Below the pieces are notes generated by a model that did not search any database, had not been told where the DNA came from, and worked only from the letters and a program-made list of their open reading frames with translations. A program made the position numbers and the translations under genes. This document shows positions 1-13,100 of a stretch of 64,000 bases of DNA, piece by piece (the first letter of the stretch is position 1; each line of letters begins with the position of its first letter). Source of the stretch: Hygrocybe punicea (lineage: Eukaryota; Basidiomycota; Agaricomycetes; Agaricales; Hygrophoraceae); the NCBI GenBank assembly GCA_963556145.1, contig OY744467.1, forward strand, positions 3,286,001-3,350,000, read 5' to 3'.

Positions 1-139
1 ACGATTAAATGATACTCAGATATCCAGTCACTTTATGAAACTATTTGTGTTGTTATTTCACTTGTGAACGTATTGCAGAACATAATATTATATAAAATTG
101 ATGTTCACATGTAACTGTACAACGTAATTATAATAGATA

Positions 140-1250
140 TTAATCGGCTTCATTCATCCTCAGGTTGGTCAAACGTCTTCGGGTTTCTATGACATCTTCA
201 CCATCGTCTGTCAACTGGACATAACCCACATTACGTTTGATATTAATCCTGGTCATAGTATTGAGAGCAGGATGAGGTGCCTTCGTTCGACCTATCGTCG
301 CATTCTGGATGTACATTAGTTATTATTAATTGAATTATTAGATATGTCTGGTACCTCGGTAAACTCACTGTTGACCAGTGCTAATGAGCGCAGATTGAGT
401 ATCATCTTAAATTTGTCGTTCTTGACTGAAACCGCCGATACCGTCATCTGGACTTCTACAATGTCACCAATCCTGAAGCAAGTTGGACTGGCAGGTACAA
501 AGCTGTCATCTATATCATTATCAATGGTCAAACTATTGTTGTGCTGAGCACTCACCAATGCCGGCCTCCGTCTGATGTTAACTTGAAATAAAGGACCTCA
601 TTATCCGTCCCATGGAAGTATCGAGTATTGCTCATGGATGACAGGATACCTTTGGGATCGACGTTGTGTTCGAATGGAATATGGTATGAAACATTGTCAT
701 GTCGGCGATCGGTGAAGTATCGGGTGCCAATAGATAATGCAGTGTATTCGATATAGGTGGATGACGTGAAGTCCAGCATTGCACGTTCTGGGAAAGTACG
801 GGCCAGTTTCTGATGTAAGATGCGGAGGTTGTCAAGGTACGATTCGAACAGTGGTATGTTGAGACCTGCTATAAGGATGCTCTGACGAAGAAATGGTGTT
901 CGACGTTCGGGTGGTCTGGAAAATATATGTATATCAATTGTTTACGATTTATGTGATGGAACAATATACCTGCTGGTGATTGGTGGTAGGTCTTTGGCCA
1001 CCAATATCGCCTGTAAGCTTAAGACAAGTTCTTCATGCTCGGTGGTATCAGTACTCGGCCGTGTAAGTTTCCAGCAATTTGGTGAGTCATTATGAACTAC
1101 ATTGATATTCGAAATCTGCAAATGTAAAGAAACACAGCATACATCATAAAATTTGAACATACATTTGTAGCATTGGCGAGTTGACTGTCATCATTGTCCA
1201 TCCGTGTCAATATGAGATTACTTAAATGTTCAGCTGTAAAGTAGAGTTGA
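140..1250 (-). CDS. Orphan gene family A, copy 1 (multi-exon, N terminus undefined)
   Basis: Exons read on the minus strand at about 1163-1240, 970-1115, 556-915, 355-502 and 140-304, with GT-AG introns of about 50 nt; the stop is TAA at 140-142. Recognisable blocks in order are NVVHNDSPNCWKL, PFLRQSILIAGL, a block ending EYTALSIGTRYFTD, then IGDIVEVQ and FKMILNLRSLALVN. The last block has the alternating hydrophobic pattern of a small beta barrel; an OB-fold-like role is only a guess. A second copy of the same gene occurs at 22040-29026 with the same exon joints, so the family is repeated locally. I could not fix the start codon: an acceptor-like TTTACAG lies near 1240 and earlier exons may exist up to about 1520. 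Function unknown. No frame break was seen in the part read. Confidence 0.6.
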
Positions 1251-2105
1251 ATGTATGAATGCCTTCAGTGGTATATGGACTGACATGCGCTTTTGAAATC
1301 GTAATAGGTGTCCATTTGCAAAGTGGAAGTGGGATTTATAATTCAAACGCAATTTTCGACTGTTTTATCATGAATCGTTTTCGATCGTCATCGAGATTAT
1401 GGAAGTGCATTATGTTCATCCTCCATGAACTCGTGATGTCTGTATGGTGTTTGCATTCTTGTGTTGCAGATCTTCTCAATAGATTCTTATTGTTTTTCTC
1501 CATTTTATAGGACAGGATATACATCGACAGCTATCGTAATGCTTGACCTCCTTATTGTACAGCATTAAAAGGAAACCCCTATCCATTCAGAATGATTTGT
1601 TTCCGATGCAACTGTCAGTATAGTTGATCCGATGTTTGTATTTGTTTGGAAATGAGTATATATGTCACATAAACTTCTATTTCCGATTTGGCTGTGTTAT
1701 GATCTTATGATCAGTTCCATGTGGTGACAGCTGTTTTACATTCCAAAATCCTAATTAGACTTAGTGTTTGATTATTCTCCATACCAGTAATCCATATCCA
1801 TGTTGTTGGATGATGCTGAGCGTAACAGCTGGTCAATCATGGGTTCTACATCATGGGGAATGTCCCTGATTTTTTTTCATTTTTATGGCGCTATGATCCG
1901 AATAGTTCTCCTTCAAACCATCAACAGATGTAGTTTTCATACCTGCCGGTGTGATCTCCATAAACGAGTTCTTTATTGTATTCGATCTGTCTCAGTGTAC
2001 TTAAATAGCGATGAGAGCGCAATGGTATCGTCCACATCCGACCCTTCATTCATCTACGATATCTCGCACAGATTCATTCCTCGCCCTAAAGCTCTTATCT
2101 TTGCA
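1251..2105. other. Divergent intergenic region between orphan genes A and B
   Basis: No convincing gene. The short open frames here lack the intron logic and protein similarity seen on either side. It probably holds the 5' end of gene A (minus) and the promoter of gene B (plus). No clear TATA box or repeat was identified. Confidence 0.4.
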
Positions 2106-4126
2106 ATGGCCCCTAAGAAGTCTGTGAATGTGAAGACTCAGTCCAAAGCTCGATCAAGCGCCGTTTCGTATGTATATTTATTTTCATGTATTGCTGCTCG
2201 TTCTGAATAAAGGTCATACTGTTGTTTCTAGGAAGGGTAAGAAGGTCACCACCACCAAGCCTGTCGATGATGAAGTGTACGTGTTTATTCCAATATTCTG
2301 ATTCATCCACCATGACTAAACCACCCAGTAGTATTGCCAACTCCGAAGACGAAGACGTTATTAGTGTTCATAGCGTCGCTAGCATTGCCAAACCCGTCTC
2401 GTCTATGAGGTGTGTCTCATGAATTGTATTTTCAGATACTAGTGATTTACTTCAGTAATATAGGCGGTCCAGAAAGACCACCAATAGAGCAAGGTTTGCA
2501 AGTTCAATTTATACTGTTCATGCAAACTAATATTCTTTATATTCAGCGGTAAAAGGCGGCATGCTTCAGAGGAATACGAAGACAGGTCAGTAGCTCTAAA
2601 TAATGTCTTTTATATTTGTGTATTCTTTAATCGCTTTACATAGTAAATTCTCTTCTCCATCGAAGAAGACAAAGTCAAACCAGCATCAATTACATGATGA
2701 GGATGACGACAGCGACGAAACATTCATGTGAGTTGGAAATTGAATAATTGGTCATATGTTAGACATGTTGTAGGCCTATCGCAAAACTCGAATTCGGTTC
2801 TAAGAAATCAAATGCAGATAATGGTCTTCGGTATGATACTTCATATGATTCTTGTCCTTCATATATTAATAAATGATCAGCAACTCTGATACATCCATCA
2901 AAACCATGAAGGCGATTTCCTCCAAAGTCACAAAGACTACCCATCTTCATGATATCAGTGACGACAATGTTTCCAGTAGCGATGATGGAGCTGTGACATA
3001 TGCACAAAACCAAATCACCAGGTACATTACATCTGTCTATTATTTTTTTAATTGATGTCCTTGCTTAGCATACGCTCTCCAAACACGGATGAGTCCGACA
3101 TTGGTACAAGAGACCCTCAGTTGGTCGATACATATAAGGACTGTGTCAACATTAAGTAACTATTCGGTTTTATCTTCTTAAGCAATGCTTAATATTGAAT
3201 AGGGCCGCGGCCATGGTATCTTGGTCTAGTGCTATAGGGAATGGCAATCCTCAGTACAGCGATGTTATCAGCAACATTCGCAAGGTCAACCAAAAGTAAG
3301 CTGTCAGCTAGGACTTTATGGTTAAAGACAATTCACATCGCATAACAGTTTGCTGTTCTCTGCAGTGACCTTTGTTCGATCTGGCAAGTACTCGAATCTT
3401 TCTCGTGACGATCCCGCCAATATTTCTACTGGAGCATTTGGGCGTAGTTTCTTCCACTCCGTTGCTGGTGCCATCCCAACGATCTTCACTTCTGTCATTC
3501 TAGTCGATTCATGATTCCTTGATGAGCCAAAAGTTGGTGGGAACACGAAACCGATCAAAGTCATCCAAGGGGCTTTACTCTCAGGAGAATGGGAGCGGTA
3601 TGTTGGCGCCATTGGAATGGTCACTGGTGAGGCGGAATTTCGTGCACAACTATACAAGGACTTTCTGTCCTTCTCGACGACAGCGGCAAGTGGGATGGAT
3701 GCATCTCCTAGCAGTGAGTATACATTCAATGCTCTGTTATCAATCCTTACCCATATTCAATAGAAGCTTCCTCTTCGAAATTCGTGCAGTCTAGTCCTTT
3801 TACTCAATGTCCCGCTCCATCTTACCAAAAGACTGCGCTGTCATTCCATGACATTGGTTAGTTTTATTCTCTCTCACACAATGTCCTTGGTGTCGTTTTT
3901 GATGCCTGTATTCATAGTCCCAATCTATGATGCCCGGAAAGTTAAAACGGACTTTACCGACACCCTCAAAATACTTCAGAAACTCCCCCACTTTCCAGGC
4001 GATGTTCCTGCAGAATCGTGCGTTGTGGTCGGCCACACGATCAATACCTTCAAACGCTCTGATGATTTGTTGAAGAGTATTTCCCTAAATGTGCAGTGGG
4101 TGATGGTATTGGGCGTCTCTCATTAA
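2106..4126 (+). pseudogene. Orphan gene B, 13 exons, one in-frame TGA
   Basis: ATG at 2106 (MAPKKSVNVKTQ) opens a chain of 13 exons joined by 12 GT-AG introns, most of 46-60 nt; the stop is TAA at 4124-4126. The first half is low-complexity, rich in Lys/Ser/Asp/Glu with nuclear-signal-like clusters (GKRRHA, PSKKTK). The second half is compact and globular: YKDCVNIKAAAMVSWSSA, LLSGEWERYVGAIGMV, VPIYDARK and a C-terminal NVQWVMVLGVSH. I believe this C-terminal half belongs to an agaricomycete-restricted family, but I cannot name a function. The first ten introns are all phase 2 and the last two phase 1. An in-frame TGA at 3512-3514 sits between VILVDS and FLDEPKVGG. Frame and similarity continue past it, so either the gene is freshly broken (CGA to TGA would explain it) or a small intron was missed. 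Confidence 0.6.
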
Positions 4127-4301
4127 CTTGTCATCTTTCTCGTCATGAAACTAGTGTGCCATGCAGCGTGGCCTATTGCCAATTCTCTTTATGTTGCCTT
4201 GAATTTGTAATGTACCTATCGTTGAAATCAAAGCGTTTCGTGCCTCTCAGACATGAGATCCGATTTGTGACATTTAAAGTTGACTAATGTACAAGTGAAG
4301 T

Positions 4302-6120
4302 TCAAAAATATGAGTATGCATTTGTAATGTCTACAAGCCATTTATAAAATACAGCCGAAAATGTGTCCGCAAAAGATCCGATTGGTGCCCGAGCGGATTT
4401 CGCGCCTTGCTTCATGTTGGACCACAAGCTGCAGGTGTGATACCGTTCGATCTCATTCACAAAGTAATTGACATTGTTGGTGTTTGAATCAACAATGAGC
4501 GAAATGTCCATGCGACAGAATACACTCATTGAAGGTTTCCCACCAATCAACGTCGACTCTATGGCATACAGCCCCTCGTAGGTGTCTCGTACGAAGCCGA
4601 AGAATTGCTGTCTTGCTTGATCTCGAATTGCAATGGAGCCGTGATCTGGATTGCAAACATCGGTCTTCATGAGCATTCCCTGTGCTTGGAACGATCTTGG
4701 AAAATGCCAAAAACCCGTGAACATGTAATGCGAGACGGAGGGCATCTGCCTACCTCAATTCCTCCAACGTATAGAACGTCGTCACAATATCCCACCTCCA
4801 TGATTTGCTCTCTTTGTTGTAATGCGTATGGACCGTGTAAATGTCCCTTCCACCTAACAAAAACACTCACCATTCTCCGATCTTGGCCAGTGGCTCAACA
4901 TAGGTTTGACCGAACCAACGTGAACCGGGGACCTCACAGTTCAGGTGCATATAGTCCCAATTCCGCCTTGGATCGCCCGGGAACAACACATGGTGACCGG
5001 TGTCACTATGCGTTCGCTTCAAAACAATGTTCGGTGGAAACGGTTCACCGTCCTTCAGCAGCCTTGATTGTGGTCGCATCGTGTGCGTCCTTGACAATGC
5101 GACATGGAGCAAGTTTTGCATCTGCGTCCATTTCGAATGCACGGTGTTCATTTGTTTCGGTTGTGGCCACACCTGAATCGTTCGACACAGCTGGTCAATT
5201 CCGGCCAAGAATGTCGACACGTTTTCGACCGTTATACCATATTGATTACCACTATAGATGACATTCGAATTAACCGAATTAAAAAGAAAGGAAACTCGGC
5301 AAAAATGTTTGACACGCTTACATATAGGACATTCCCATGTCCACACCACCAAATACGCAATCGGTGGATTTGAACTTATTCCATGTTATGTTCGACCCCA
5401 GTGAGTTGAGCATGGCATGAGCGAACTCCGGCCAAAACATGTATTCAACATTGAAGTGGCGTATTGCACTGTTGGGCTCGTCACACCACCAGTGGTGCAT
5501 TCGCATAGCAACATAAACCTGGAATTGGAAAGTATTCTTTAGCGATAATTCTCCATACATTTTTGAAATATACAAACCCATTCCTGCATGCAAACGAAAT
5601 ATCGCGTCTTGTGCGCCTTGAGATTGTGAATATAACCATCGAGGTGCGAGACGGTTTCGTACTCGTCTTGTGAAATCGTAACGTTGACGAATGCAAGATC
5701 ATTGGTTGCAGCGGCTTTGCTTGTAATACGGGTGGTGGGATCAAGAACAAAGATTATGTGGAAAACGGGATCGGTCCTGACGGACTGTGTAATCGTGCTC
5801 ATGGCTGCATCCTCCATCTCCACATCGGAAGTGGGATCTGGTGTATTGGACGCCGTCGATGGCAACAACGCAAGTTCCTCTTCAGTAGCATTTCGAACAC
5901 CTATGGAATTTTCTGCGCCCTTCCGTCCAATACAGCTGGATAGAGGACAGGTACCGGATGCGATGCAATTTGGATGCTTGCTTGCGGATCCACAATGGCG
6001 CTGACAGGAACTTCCTTCCCTTTTCCAGAGGATAGTTTGCGTCTGCATCAAGAGGCAGTTTCGTCCTGGACAGATGTGGCGGCACACTTCGTAGCCAACT
6101 TCCTTGCGAGATTTGGGCAT
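4302..6120 (-). CDS. Orphan gene C, cysteine-containing N terminus, multi-exon
   Basis: Read on the minus strand from ATG at 6118-6120 (MPKSRKEVGYEVCRHICPGR) to TGA at 4302-4304, through at least five exons. The blocks are roughly 5580-6120, 5340-5520, 4872-5270, 4760-4800 and 4302-4690, with typical donors such as GTAAGC near 5338 and GTGAGT near 4870. The N-terminal 90 residues contain several Cys/His (CRHICPGRNC, KHPNC, GTCPLSSC) that could bind metal. The C-terminal exon has GSIAIRDQARQQFFGFV and STLIGGKPSMSVFCRMD, then NYFVNEIER. I think this is an agaricomycete orphan family; no catalytic motif is evident and function is unknown. All exons keep frame, so it looks intact. It converges with gene B, with about 175 bp between stops. 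Confidence 0.6.
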
Positions 6121-6397
6121 ATTGAAGGTCTAACAGATCAGATTATGTTAGTTTGTAAATTCAATGGGGTTCAGAATGGTACTGTGATATACCGGTATGT
6201 GTTCTATAACTCGGGATGTGTTGTGAGATGGTGAGTGTGAAGGAGAAGAAGAGTTAATCAAGTTTGGATAATAGTTTTGACTATCAATGATATCAGATTC
6301 GTGTCAGGTGACAACGGCAACAATGATGCTCCCCCGGTTGGATCGGCAAGGGGTTGGTTGTGCACCCATATTTGTCTTTAGAATGAATAACAATGTA

Positions 6398-6990
6398 ACG
6401 ACCTGCCAAACACGTGTCGAACAGGCCGAACACTGTTCGGCAAGTGTTCGGTTAGTCATATGCATCTTGATGCGTTAATCAATGTCCGTATGGCTTGTCG
6501 AACACTTGTCGAACAGTGTTCGGCCTGTTCGACAAGTGTTCGACAAGCCGTAGCTACGTTAATATATATTACACTTAATTTATTGACGTAGCAATGACTT
6601 GTCAAACACTTGTCAAACAGTGTTCGGCCTGTTCGACAAGTGTTCGACAAGTCATTGCTACGTTAATCTATATTCCACTTGATTTATTAACAAAGCAATG
6701 ACTTGTCGAACACTTGTCGAACACTGTTCGGCCTGTTCGACAAGTGTTCGACAAGCCATAGCTACGTTAATATATATTACACTTAATTTATTGACGTAGC
6801 AATGACTTGTCGAACACTTGTCGAACAGTGTTCGGCCTGTTCGACAAGTGTTCGACAAGTCATTGCTACATTAATATATATTCCACTTGATTTATTGATG
6901 TAGCATTGACTTGTCGAACACTTTTCGAACACTGTTCGGCCTGTTCGACAAGTGTTCGACAAGCGTTCGATAATCCATTGTCTATGTTAA
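6398..6990. repeat. 104-bp tandem satellite of palindromic units (about 5 copies)
   Basis: Units start near 6492, 6596, 6700, 6804 and 6908, with a degenerate half unit from 6398. Each has a palindromic core built from ACTTGTCGAACACTTGTCG and its reverse complement around GTTCGGCCTGTTC. A linker rich in TTAATATATATT is itself an imperfect dyad (TGACGTAGCAATG against CATTGCTACGT). Units differ by a few bases, so the array is not freshly homogenised. Every unit can form a cruciform. The open frames here are repeat artefacts. Confidence 0.9.
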
Positions 6991-7324
6991 TGACCATACC
7001 ATTATGTATATTAACATCAAGCATGTTCGATCTCTTCGACGTGTCACAAGTTAACAATATATATTTGTATAGCTACATGACAAATAGCGCTTATCGACAT
7101 TTTAAGGATGTATTACGGCACAACTTCAGAATCTGTTTGGTTGTATGTTATTTGTACACCGCGTGTCCGATCAATGTATACAATGCCGAACATGTGTCGT
7201 TGACAGGTCATCTGACCTGGCCAGTTGCTTCATAGGCTAGGGCATCGACCCTGACATCCAACGTTTTCCGTTCCCCTCGTTTTTTCCCTCAGACGCCCAC
7301 CACAAAGATTCTACTACAGCTACC

Positions 7325-9239
7325 ATGTCCTTGCCAGTCGTCAAAACTTCGACTCCCGCCGTCAATCCCGCGGCTTTCAAATACTGGCCTGATGCGCCGC
7401 CCAAAAAGCTGCAGGAGCTGCATCGCATCTTCCAAATCCAGTACATGGTCCCGCCGAAGATTCCGGCACCCAACAAGGAATCCGGCACCGTTCCCATCTT
7501 CTCTCGTAATCTCTATGTACTGAAGACCCACCCTCATGATGCCACCGCCCGAGGCGAGTTATGGCGGGAAATGCCCGAACGATACGAGGAACCGCCGCGT
7601 CGATTGATTTATCAAATGGATATGTACATCTACGCGACAGCAGCCGTCGCATACAACAAGGCACCCCACTACTCGCCGGACTACGTCAAAAACGATAAGG
7701 AAGGAACCGATTTACTTCGGGATTACCTCAAGTATACCGACACCGTCATGGACGAAATTTGGGCAGAGGTTTTGGTCGCAAAACGGGCCAACGAGGTTGC
7801 CCGTGACTGGCGAAGCAAGATTTTCGACGATTGGCTCCTCAAAGAGTTTTATGTCGGCAAGCATTCTCCATCGGCATTGATTCAACATGGCGCTGTTAGC
7901 ACCGAGACCATGCCAGAGGACCTCGGTGAGTATATATACGCATTGGCAGACAAATGGATTATGACATCTGGCATCATAGATTGGGCGAAATACGACGAAT
8001 CTGTGCCAGCATGGCACAGCGGAACCTCTGCAAATTGGTCGTTCGGTGGGCTTCCGGACGCCACAAAGCTCGAAATCATCGGTCATGTTATTGCTTGGTG
8101 TAAAGGACATAGTGTCCTCGTCAATGCCGATGTGGTGGAGGACGATGAAGGTATGATCTATAATTACATGTGTGAATGTGCTAATAATATAATACATTTG
8201 CAGAAGAGCCGGTTCCCCAGGGCAAGGGCAAGGGCAAAGCCAAGTCAAAATCGGTCAAAAAACAGAAGACATCCTCCGCTGGTTTGTACAAATTTTTAAC
8301 CATAGCAGTGTATAGATGTACTGAATATTCAGGTGGCGCAGACAATTCGTCCGAGAAGGACAAAAAGAAGCCCAAGCCCAAGCCCAAGCCCAGTAAGTAC
8401 TTTCATTGTCTGTGATCATCACACACGGTAACTCCTCATCATCACAGAACGCACCGTGAAGTCCAAACCCGATGACGACGCTGACGGTGAGTTATTAAAT
8501 TCTAAATATCAAGCTTATAACGCATATTGTTCATTCATGCATAGACGATATCAAGATGGAGGAGGACGTAGCCCCGGTAAAGAAGAAACGATCAAAGGCT
8601 CAAATGCGTACGTTACTCACTTTGCTCTGAATAATGCACTGACATCTCGCAGTCGCTGTCGAAATTGCGCCGTCGCACGGATCCAAGAAATCGGAATCCG
8701 AAAAATTGACAGTGGAAGTTAAACCACCCGTCTCCTCTGAGTCGGATGATGTGCCACTGGAATCTGCAAAGTTGGGCTTGTTAGGACCAGAATGGGAGGG
8801 GTTGTTGCATTCTGATGACGATGTAATCATGCACGACAATGATGGACCTCCCAAACCCATACAGGACTCTCTCAGCGGCGATCACGAGGACGGCGAGACA
8901 GCAAAGAGGAGGAAGTTGGATCTGGCATCGGAGCAAGCCGGTATTATCGCAGAAAGGCTCCAGCCAGCGAAGCCTCCGAAGAAGTCTCCAACTCCGGGTA
9001 TGCACATCACACTCTATATAGATTTCACATCTGATCTTATCAATATCCTAGGATTCCGTCCCAATACGCGTGCATCGTCACGCCATCAGTCGTCGACCCC
9101 GGCAGAGCCAGGCGGTTTATCAATGGATGTAGATTGGAGCAATATCGTTCCTCACGATATCCTAGTCTCGATTACGCCGAGCCAAACAAGGCCTTCATCT
9201 CCCAAGGCGTCAACATCTAAACTGGACCCTGGCCCTTAG
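7325..9239 (+). CDS. Orphan gene D, seven exons, disordered basic/acidic C-terminal half
   Basis: ATG at 7325 begins a long first exon (7325-8150) encoding a globular region of about 275 residues (AAFKYWPDAPPKKLQELHRI, TVPIFSRNLYVLKTHPHD, GEYIYALADKWIMTSGII). Six short introns follow, each phase 1, at about 8151-8203, 8282-8332, 8392-8447, 8488-8545, 8609-8651 and 8999-9051. The later exons encode a charged region with lysine clusters (GKGKGKAKSK, KKKRSKAQM, KRRKLD) typical of nuclear disordered tails. The last exon ends with TAG at 9237-9239. No enzymatic motif was seen and I do not recognise the family. Splicing keeps one frame throughout, so the gene looks intact. It is the last host-like gene before the Helitron. 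Confidence 0.65.
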
Positions 9240-9711
9240 TTTCGGTTGCTGTAAGTCCTCTTTTTGTGGAGTATTAATTATATTTGACTAAAGACACTTT
9301 TATCTCAGTCGTTGATTTCTGGTAATCTGTTGGTAATCTGTGCCCTCAACGTCCTCCTCTACCGCCATTCTTTACATTTGTACAATATCTGTACATTTCT
9401 TTTTTTGCTCTATTGAAAATGGCTTGTGTTACTTTCCTATGACCATAACAATTGAGTAAGATAATAAGTATACACAGATATCACATAAGACATCGATCTT
9501 GGTGACTGAAAACCTGTTTGCCTAAATTAAGTGTATTAATTTCAGTTCACGTTTGTCAGTACAGCCACCACAGGTAACATGAGAAGGTAACATGAGAAGG
9601 ACAACCTTGGATTACTATGACTCGAGTTAATAAACATTCAAATTGAATATATGTAATAAACCAGAACTGCCAACTTTATGGACCAATTAAATGGGGAGAC
9701 ACATAGGAGAC
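9240..9711. other. Non-coding stretch between gene D and the Helitron
   Basis: No gene seen. It contains a 13-bp tandem duplication (GGTAACATGAGAA twice, about 9573-9600) and should include the 3' UTR of gene D. The left boundary of the Helitron is somewhere between here and 10189, but I could not identify it. Confidence 0.4.
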
Positions 9712-9895
9712 GGATGAGGAATTTTTGCCATCAAATAATATTGAGATCTCCACTCAATTATTTTGTTGCTATCATAAGTCCGAAAATGTCGAAAACATAA
9801 CGTTATCCACTTTTTACAACGTTTTCGGACTTATGATAACAACAAAAATAATTGAGTGGAGATCTCAATATTATTTGATGGTAAATTCCTCATCC
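9712..9895. repeat. 184-bp foldback (long inverted repeat) element
   Basis: Arms of about 85 bp begin GGATGAGGAATTT at 9712 and end AAATTCCTCATCC at 9895. They run through CATCAAATAATATTGAGATC to a short loop around 9800, with a few mismatches and one length difference. This is the shape of a MITE or foldback. No convincing target duplication flanks it. It probably lies in the 5' part of the Helitron. Confidence 0.8.
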
Positions 9896-10188
9896 ATCCC
9901 CTGTGACAACTGTAACAAATCCCCCTCATATGGTGGCAAGCATAACCATCACTCCAAGGAAAGCTATGACTATTCAGTACCGGAATATTACGTATGTTAC
10001 GAAAACATTCAATTGAATAAAAACATTATAAAGCTTCAGGCACACCTTATGATGTTTTTGGAAGAGCTTACAAATAAGATAATGTCATATGATCAATCCA
10101 ATTGTGTTAATTGTTGTTCATGATCCGAACCACTTAACTAGTTAAATAGATACATGGGCGGTGCTTTCTCTTACTATCACCAATCCAC

Positions 10189-13100
10189 ATGAATCTCCAC
10201 GATATCATGCATGTCTGCATTGCGGTATTGACTTATCTACATTTCCTTGCAAACGCAACCATATTTCCACAACTATGCCAAGACCAACTTATGTATATCT
10301 CTCTTGAACCAATATCCGCTCCTTTGATATCGGCATTGACCCAAGAATTGGGTGTTTTTCAAAGAAAACTCATAGAACATGAGTTTGCCCCAGATCAGGG
10401 CGATGCAACAATATTGATGCAAATAAATGCAACACAATGTGTAAAGTTCATTGAAATAACAAAAGATAACTTGACGGTCGATCCATTATTCGTTTGGACT
10501 ACATTTAAAAATAGCACGTTCAAAATGCAATTACGTTCTATTCAATATGACAGAACATATTTCTTACCTCCTAAATATCTCTTCGCTTTGTATTGTCTTC
10601 TCAAACCTATCACTGTTCAATGTCATTGTAAAATGATCAATGCATTGCTAATGCGATCGCTATTGAGACGACATGATTTCAGATCATATTTGTTTCATTG
10701 TATTACTAGTTCTCTATCACATGCAACGTTGCTGTGGACCACACTATGTTTCATAATACGGCATAGCCGTTCAAACATAATTATGTTCAATTTGAATTTA
10801 TTCAGAAACTTGTTTAAATCTTTATATATAAATTCCGTTCATAGATATGACTACATTGGTGGTGGTAAACAAATACCAACATTCAAGTTTAGCTTTATTC
10901 AATCTTTCATGCTACCGTCTAATAATATCAACCATGATTCCGACATACTATTTGAATATGTGGATCATGTTGATCAACAGGCTGCCAACATTGTATATGG
11001 AGATAGAAAAAAATATTTGTGGGTCAAAATGCCTTTGCATGAACTTCTGCCAAAGTTGACGGTGAAGGATATTGGTGAAATAACAACAATACATGGTATA
11101 TATTTGTCAAAGACATTACGAAGATTACATGGACAAGATCTATCTGTGGCATTAATGAGGCATAATGGTTCAGCTTGTGATACTCATGTTTCTATTTTTC
11201 ATGTGCATGATATTAAATCAAATAAAGATAAGTGTAAAGAGTGGTACAAAAGACAACAAATGACAGAAACATATGAGTGCGAAACAGAAGAAACTCAGAC
11301 TAAAATGAAAGAAGAATTGGACAAGTCAGATGAGCAATCATTTCCTCCTCCTCCACCATCTATTGAATTGAAGGAAACCATAATCAGCAACTGGTGCAGA
11401 GATACATCACCTGAATGTTTTCAAGAAAGTGGGTGTGCCGTGTGCGGTCAATTGGTTGCATTGAAGAACATGTCTTTATTGTCAAAGACAAAGGTTAATC
11501 TGAAAATATTAACTAGAGAAAATATGGGAATCACAAGATGTGAACGACATCATTGTTCTGATCCAATAGAGGATATGAAAGGTCCAGTGCTAGATGAGAC
11601 ATGTAAATGGATATGCAAGCCATGTGTGCTCAGTCTAAACAAAGGCCAAACTCCCAAATATGCTTTGGCAAATGGACTTTGGATGGGAAGAATTCCCGCA
11701 CAACTTCAAAATCTAACATTTGCTGAACAACTTTTGATTGCCCGTGTTCGTCACAACAAATGTATTGTTCGTGTCTCATCTGGGATGCATAAAATGAAAG
11801 CAAATGCCATCATGTTTCAAAACCCAACACCAAAGATATATCAACGGTTGCCTCCAACAATTAAAGAACTTGATGAAGTGCTAGCCTTCATTTTCACGGG
11901 TCCTGCCAGACCAACTCCAGAAGACATGGAGCGAACGCCTTTATTGGTTCGCTGAATGCGAGTTTCTGCAGCTTTAGAATGGCTGAAATTGAATCACATG
12001 GATTACTATGATTTAGATATCTCCTATGAAAATCTAGCACAATATCCAGATCATGGAATTCCTGTTGTGGTTGCATACACAGGGTGCATGGTAGCATACT
12101 GTGTAATGAAGTATGTTGAATTTATTGGACAAGTATACTGAATATTGTTATCATATTGTTGCACACAGTATTCAAAGAGTATTCAAAATGATGATTCAAT
12201 ATTTTGAGACAAAGTAAATTACTAGTATTGAATGACACTTTTAGAATACTGCTTGAATAACAAGACATTTACTGAAATTATTGAAGTAGTATTGTAAAAT
12301 TGCCATTCAATACTGGTAATGTACTTTGTTTCGAAATATTGAATCATAATTTTGAATACTCTTTGAATACTGTGTGCAACCATATGATAACAATATTTAG
12401 TATACTTGTCCAATAAATTTAACATACTGCATTATACAGTATACTACCATGCACCCTGTGATATCGACCAGCAGACACAAATAAGGAACCGGAAGCCACT
12501 AGTGCATTTGACAATGAAGAGGAAGATGGTGTTGAAGATGGGCCTTGTCCCTTTGTTGTTAGTGGTGTAACTGGCGAAGATCTAGATATTACAAGTCCAA
12601 AAGCATTAATAGCTAGAGCCACCAAGCACTTGATAGATGACCATGGTGGTGTTCTTGCCATAAGCCATGCTAGAAATCCAGAATCATTCTTTAATAATCC
12701 TCAATTATATCCTATGATGTTCCCCTGCCTATTTCCATATGGCTTGGGTGGTATTAGCAGCATAGACAAGGATGTTTTAAGCATCAGTGATATGATGCAC
12801 AAAAGACATCTCCTGATGTACCATGACAAAAGATTTCAAACCGATCCCTATTTTCCATTGATTGCATTCAATCAAGAACAAATCAAAGACAGTACAACCG
12901 GAGGATATTTTTTGACTAACAAACATAATTTCAATGATATTGCAGATCGCCTGATGAATATCAATACAGCTGTTTTGGATGACCTCTCTAAAAGATTGTC
13001 TAGAGGTGATAGAGTCAAACCAGATACATCGGAAGAGAAAGCATGCTATAAACTCATTTCTGATCTGGATCACGTAGCTGGTCAGGTCAAAGGTTCAATT

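Noticed and set aside
6398..6990. CRISPR-like array
   Set aside because: Repeats are palindromic and contiguous with near-identical linkers, no unique spacers, and the organism is a eukaryote.
8760..8780. GGGCTTGTT match to the Harbinger right end as a possible left terminus
   Set aside because: Lies inside a coding exon of gene D and the similarity stops after nine bases.
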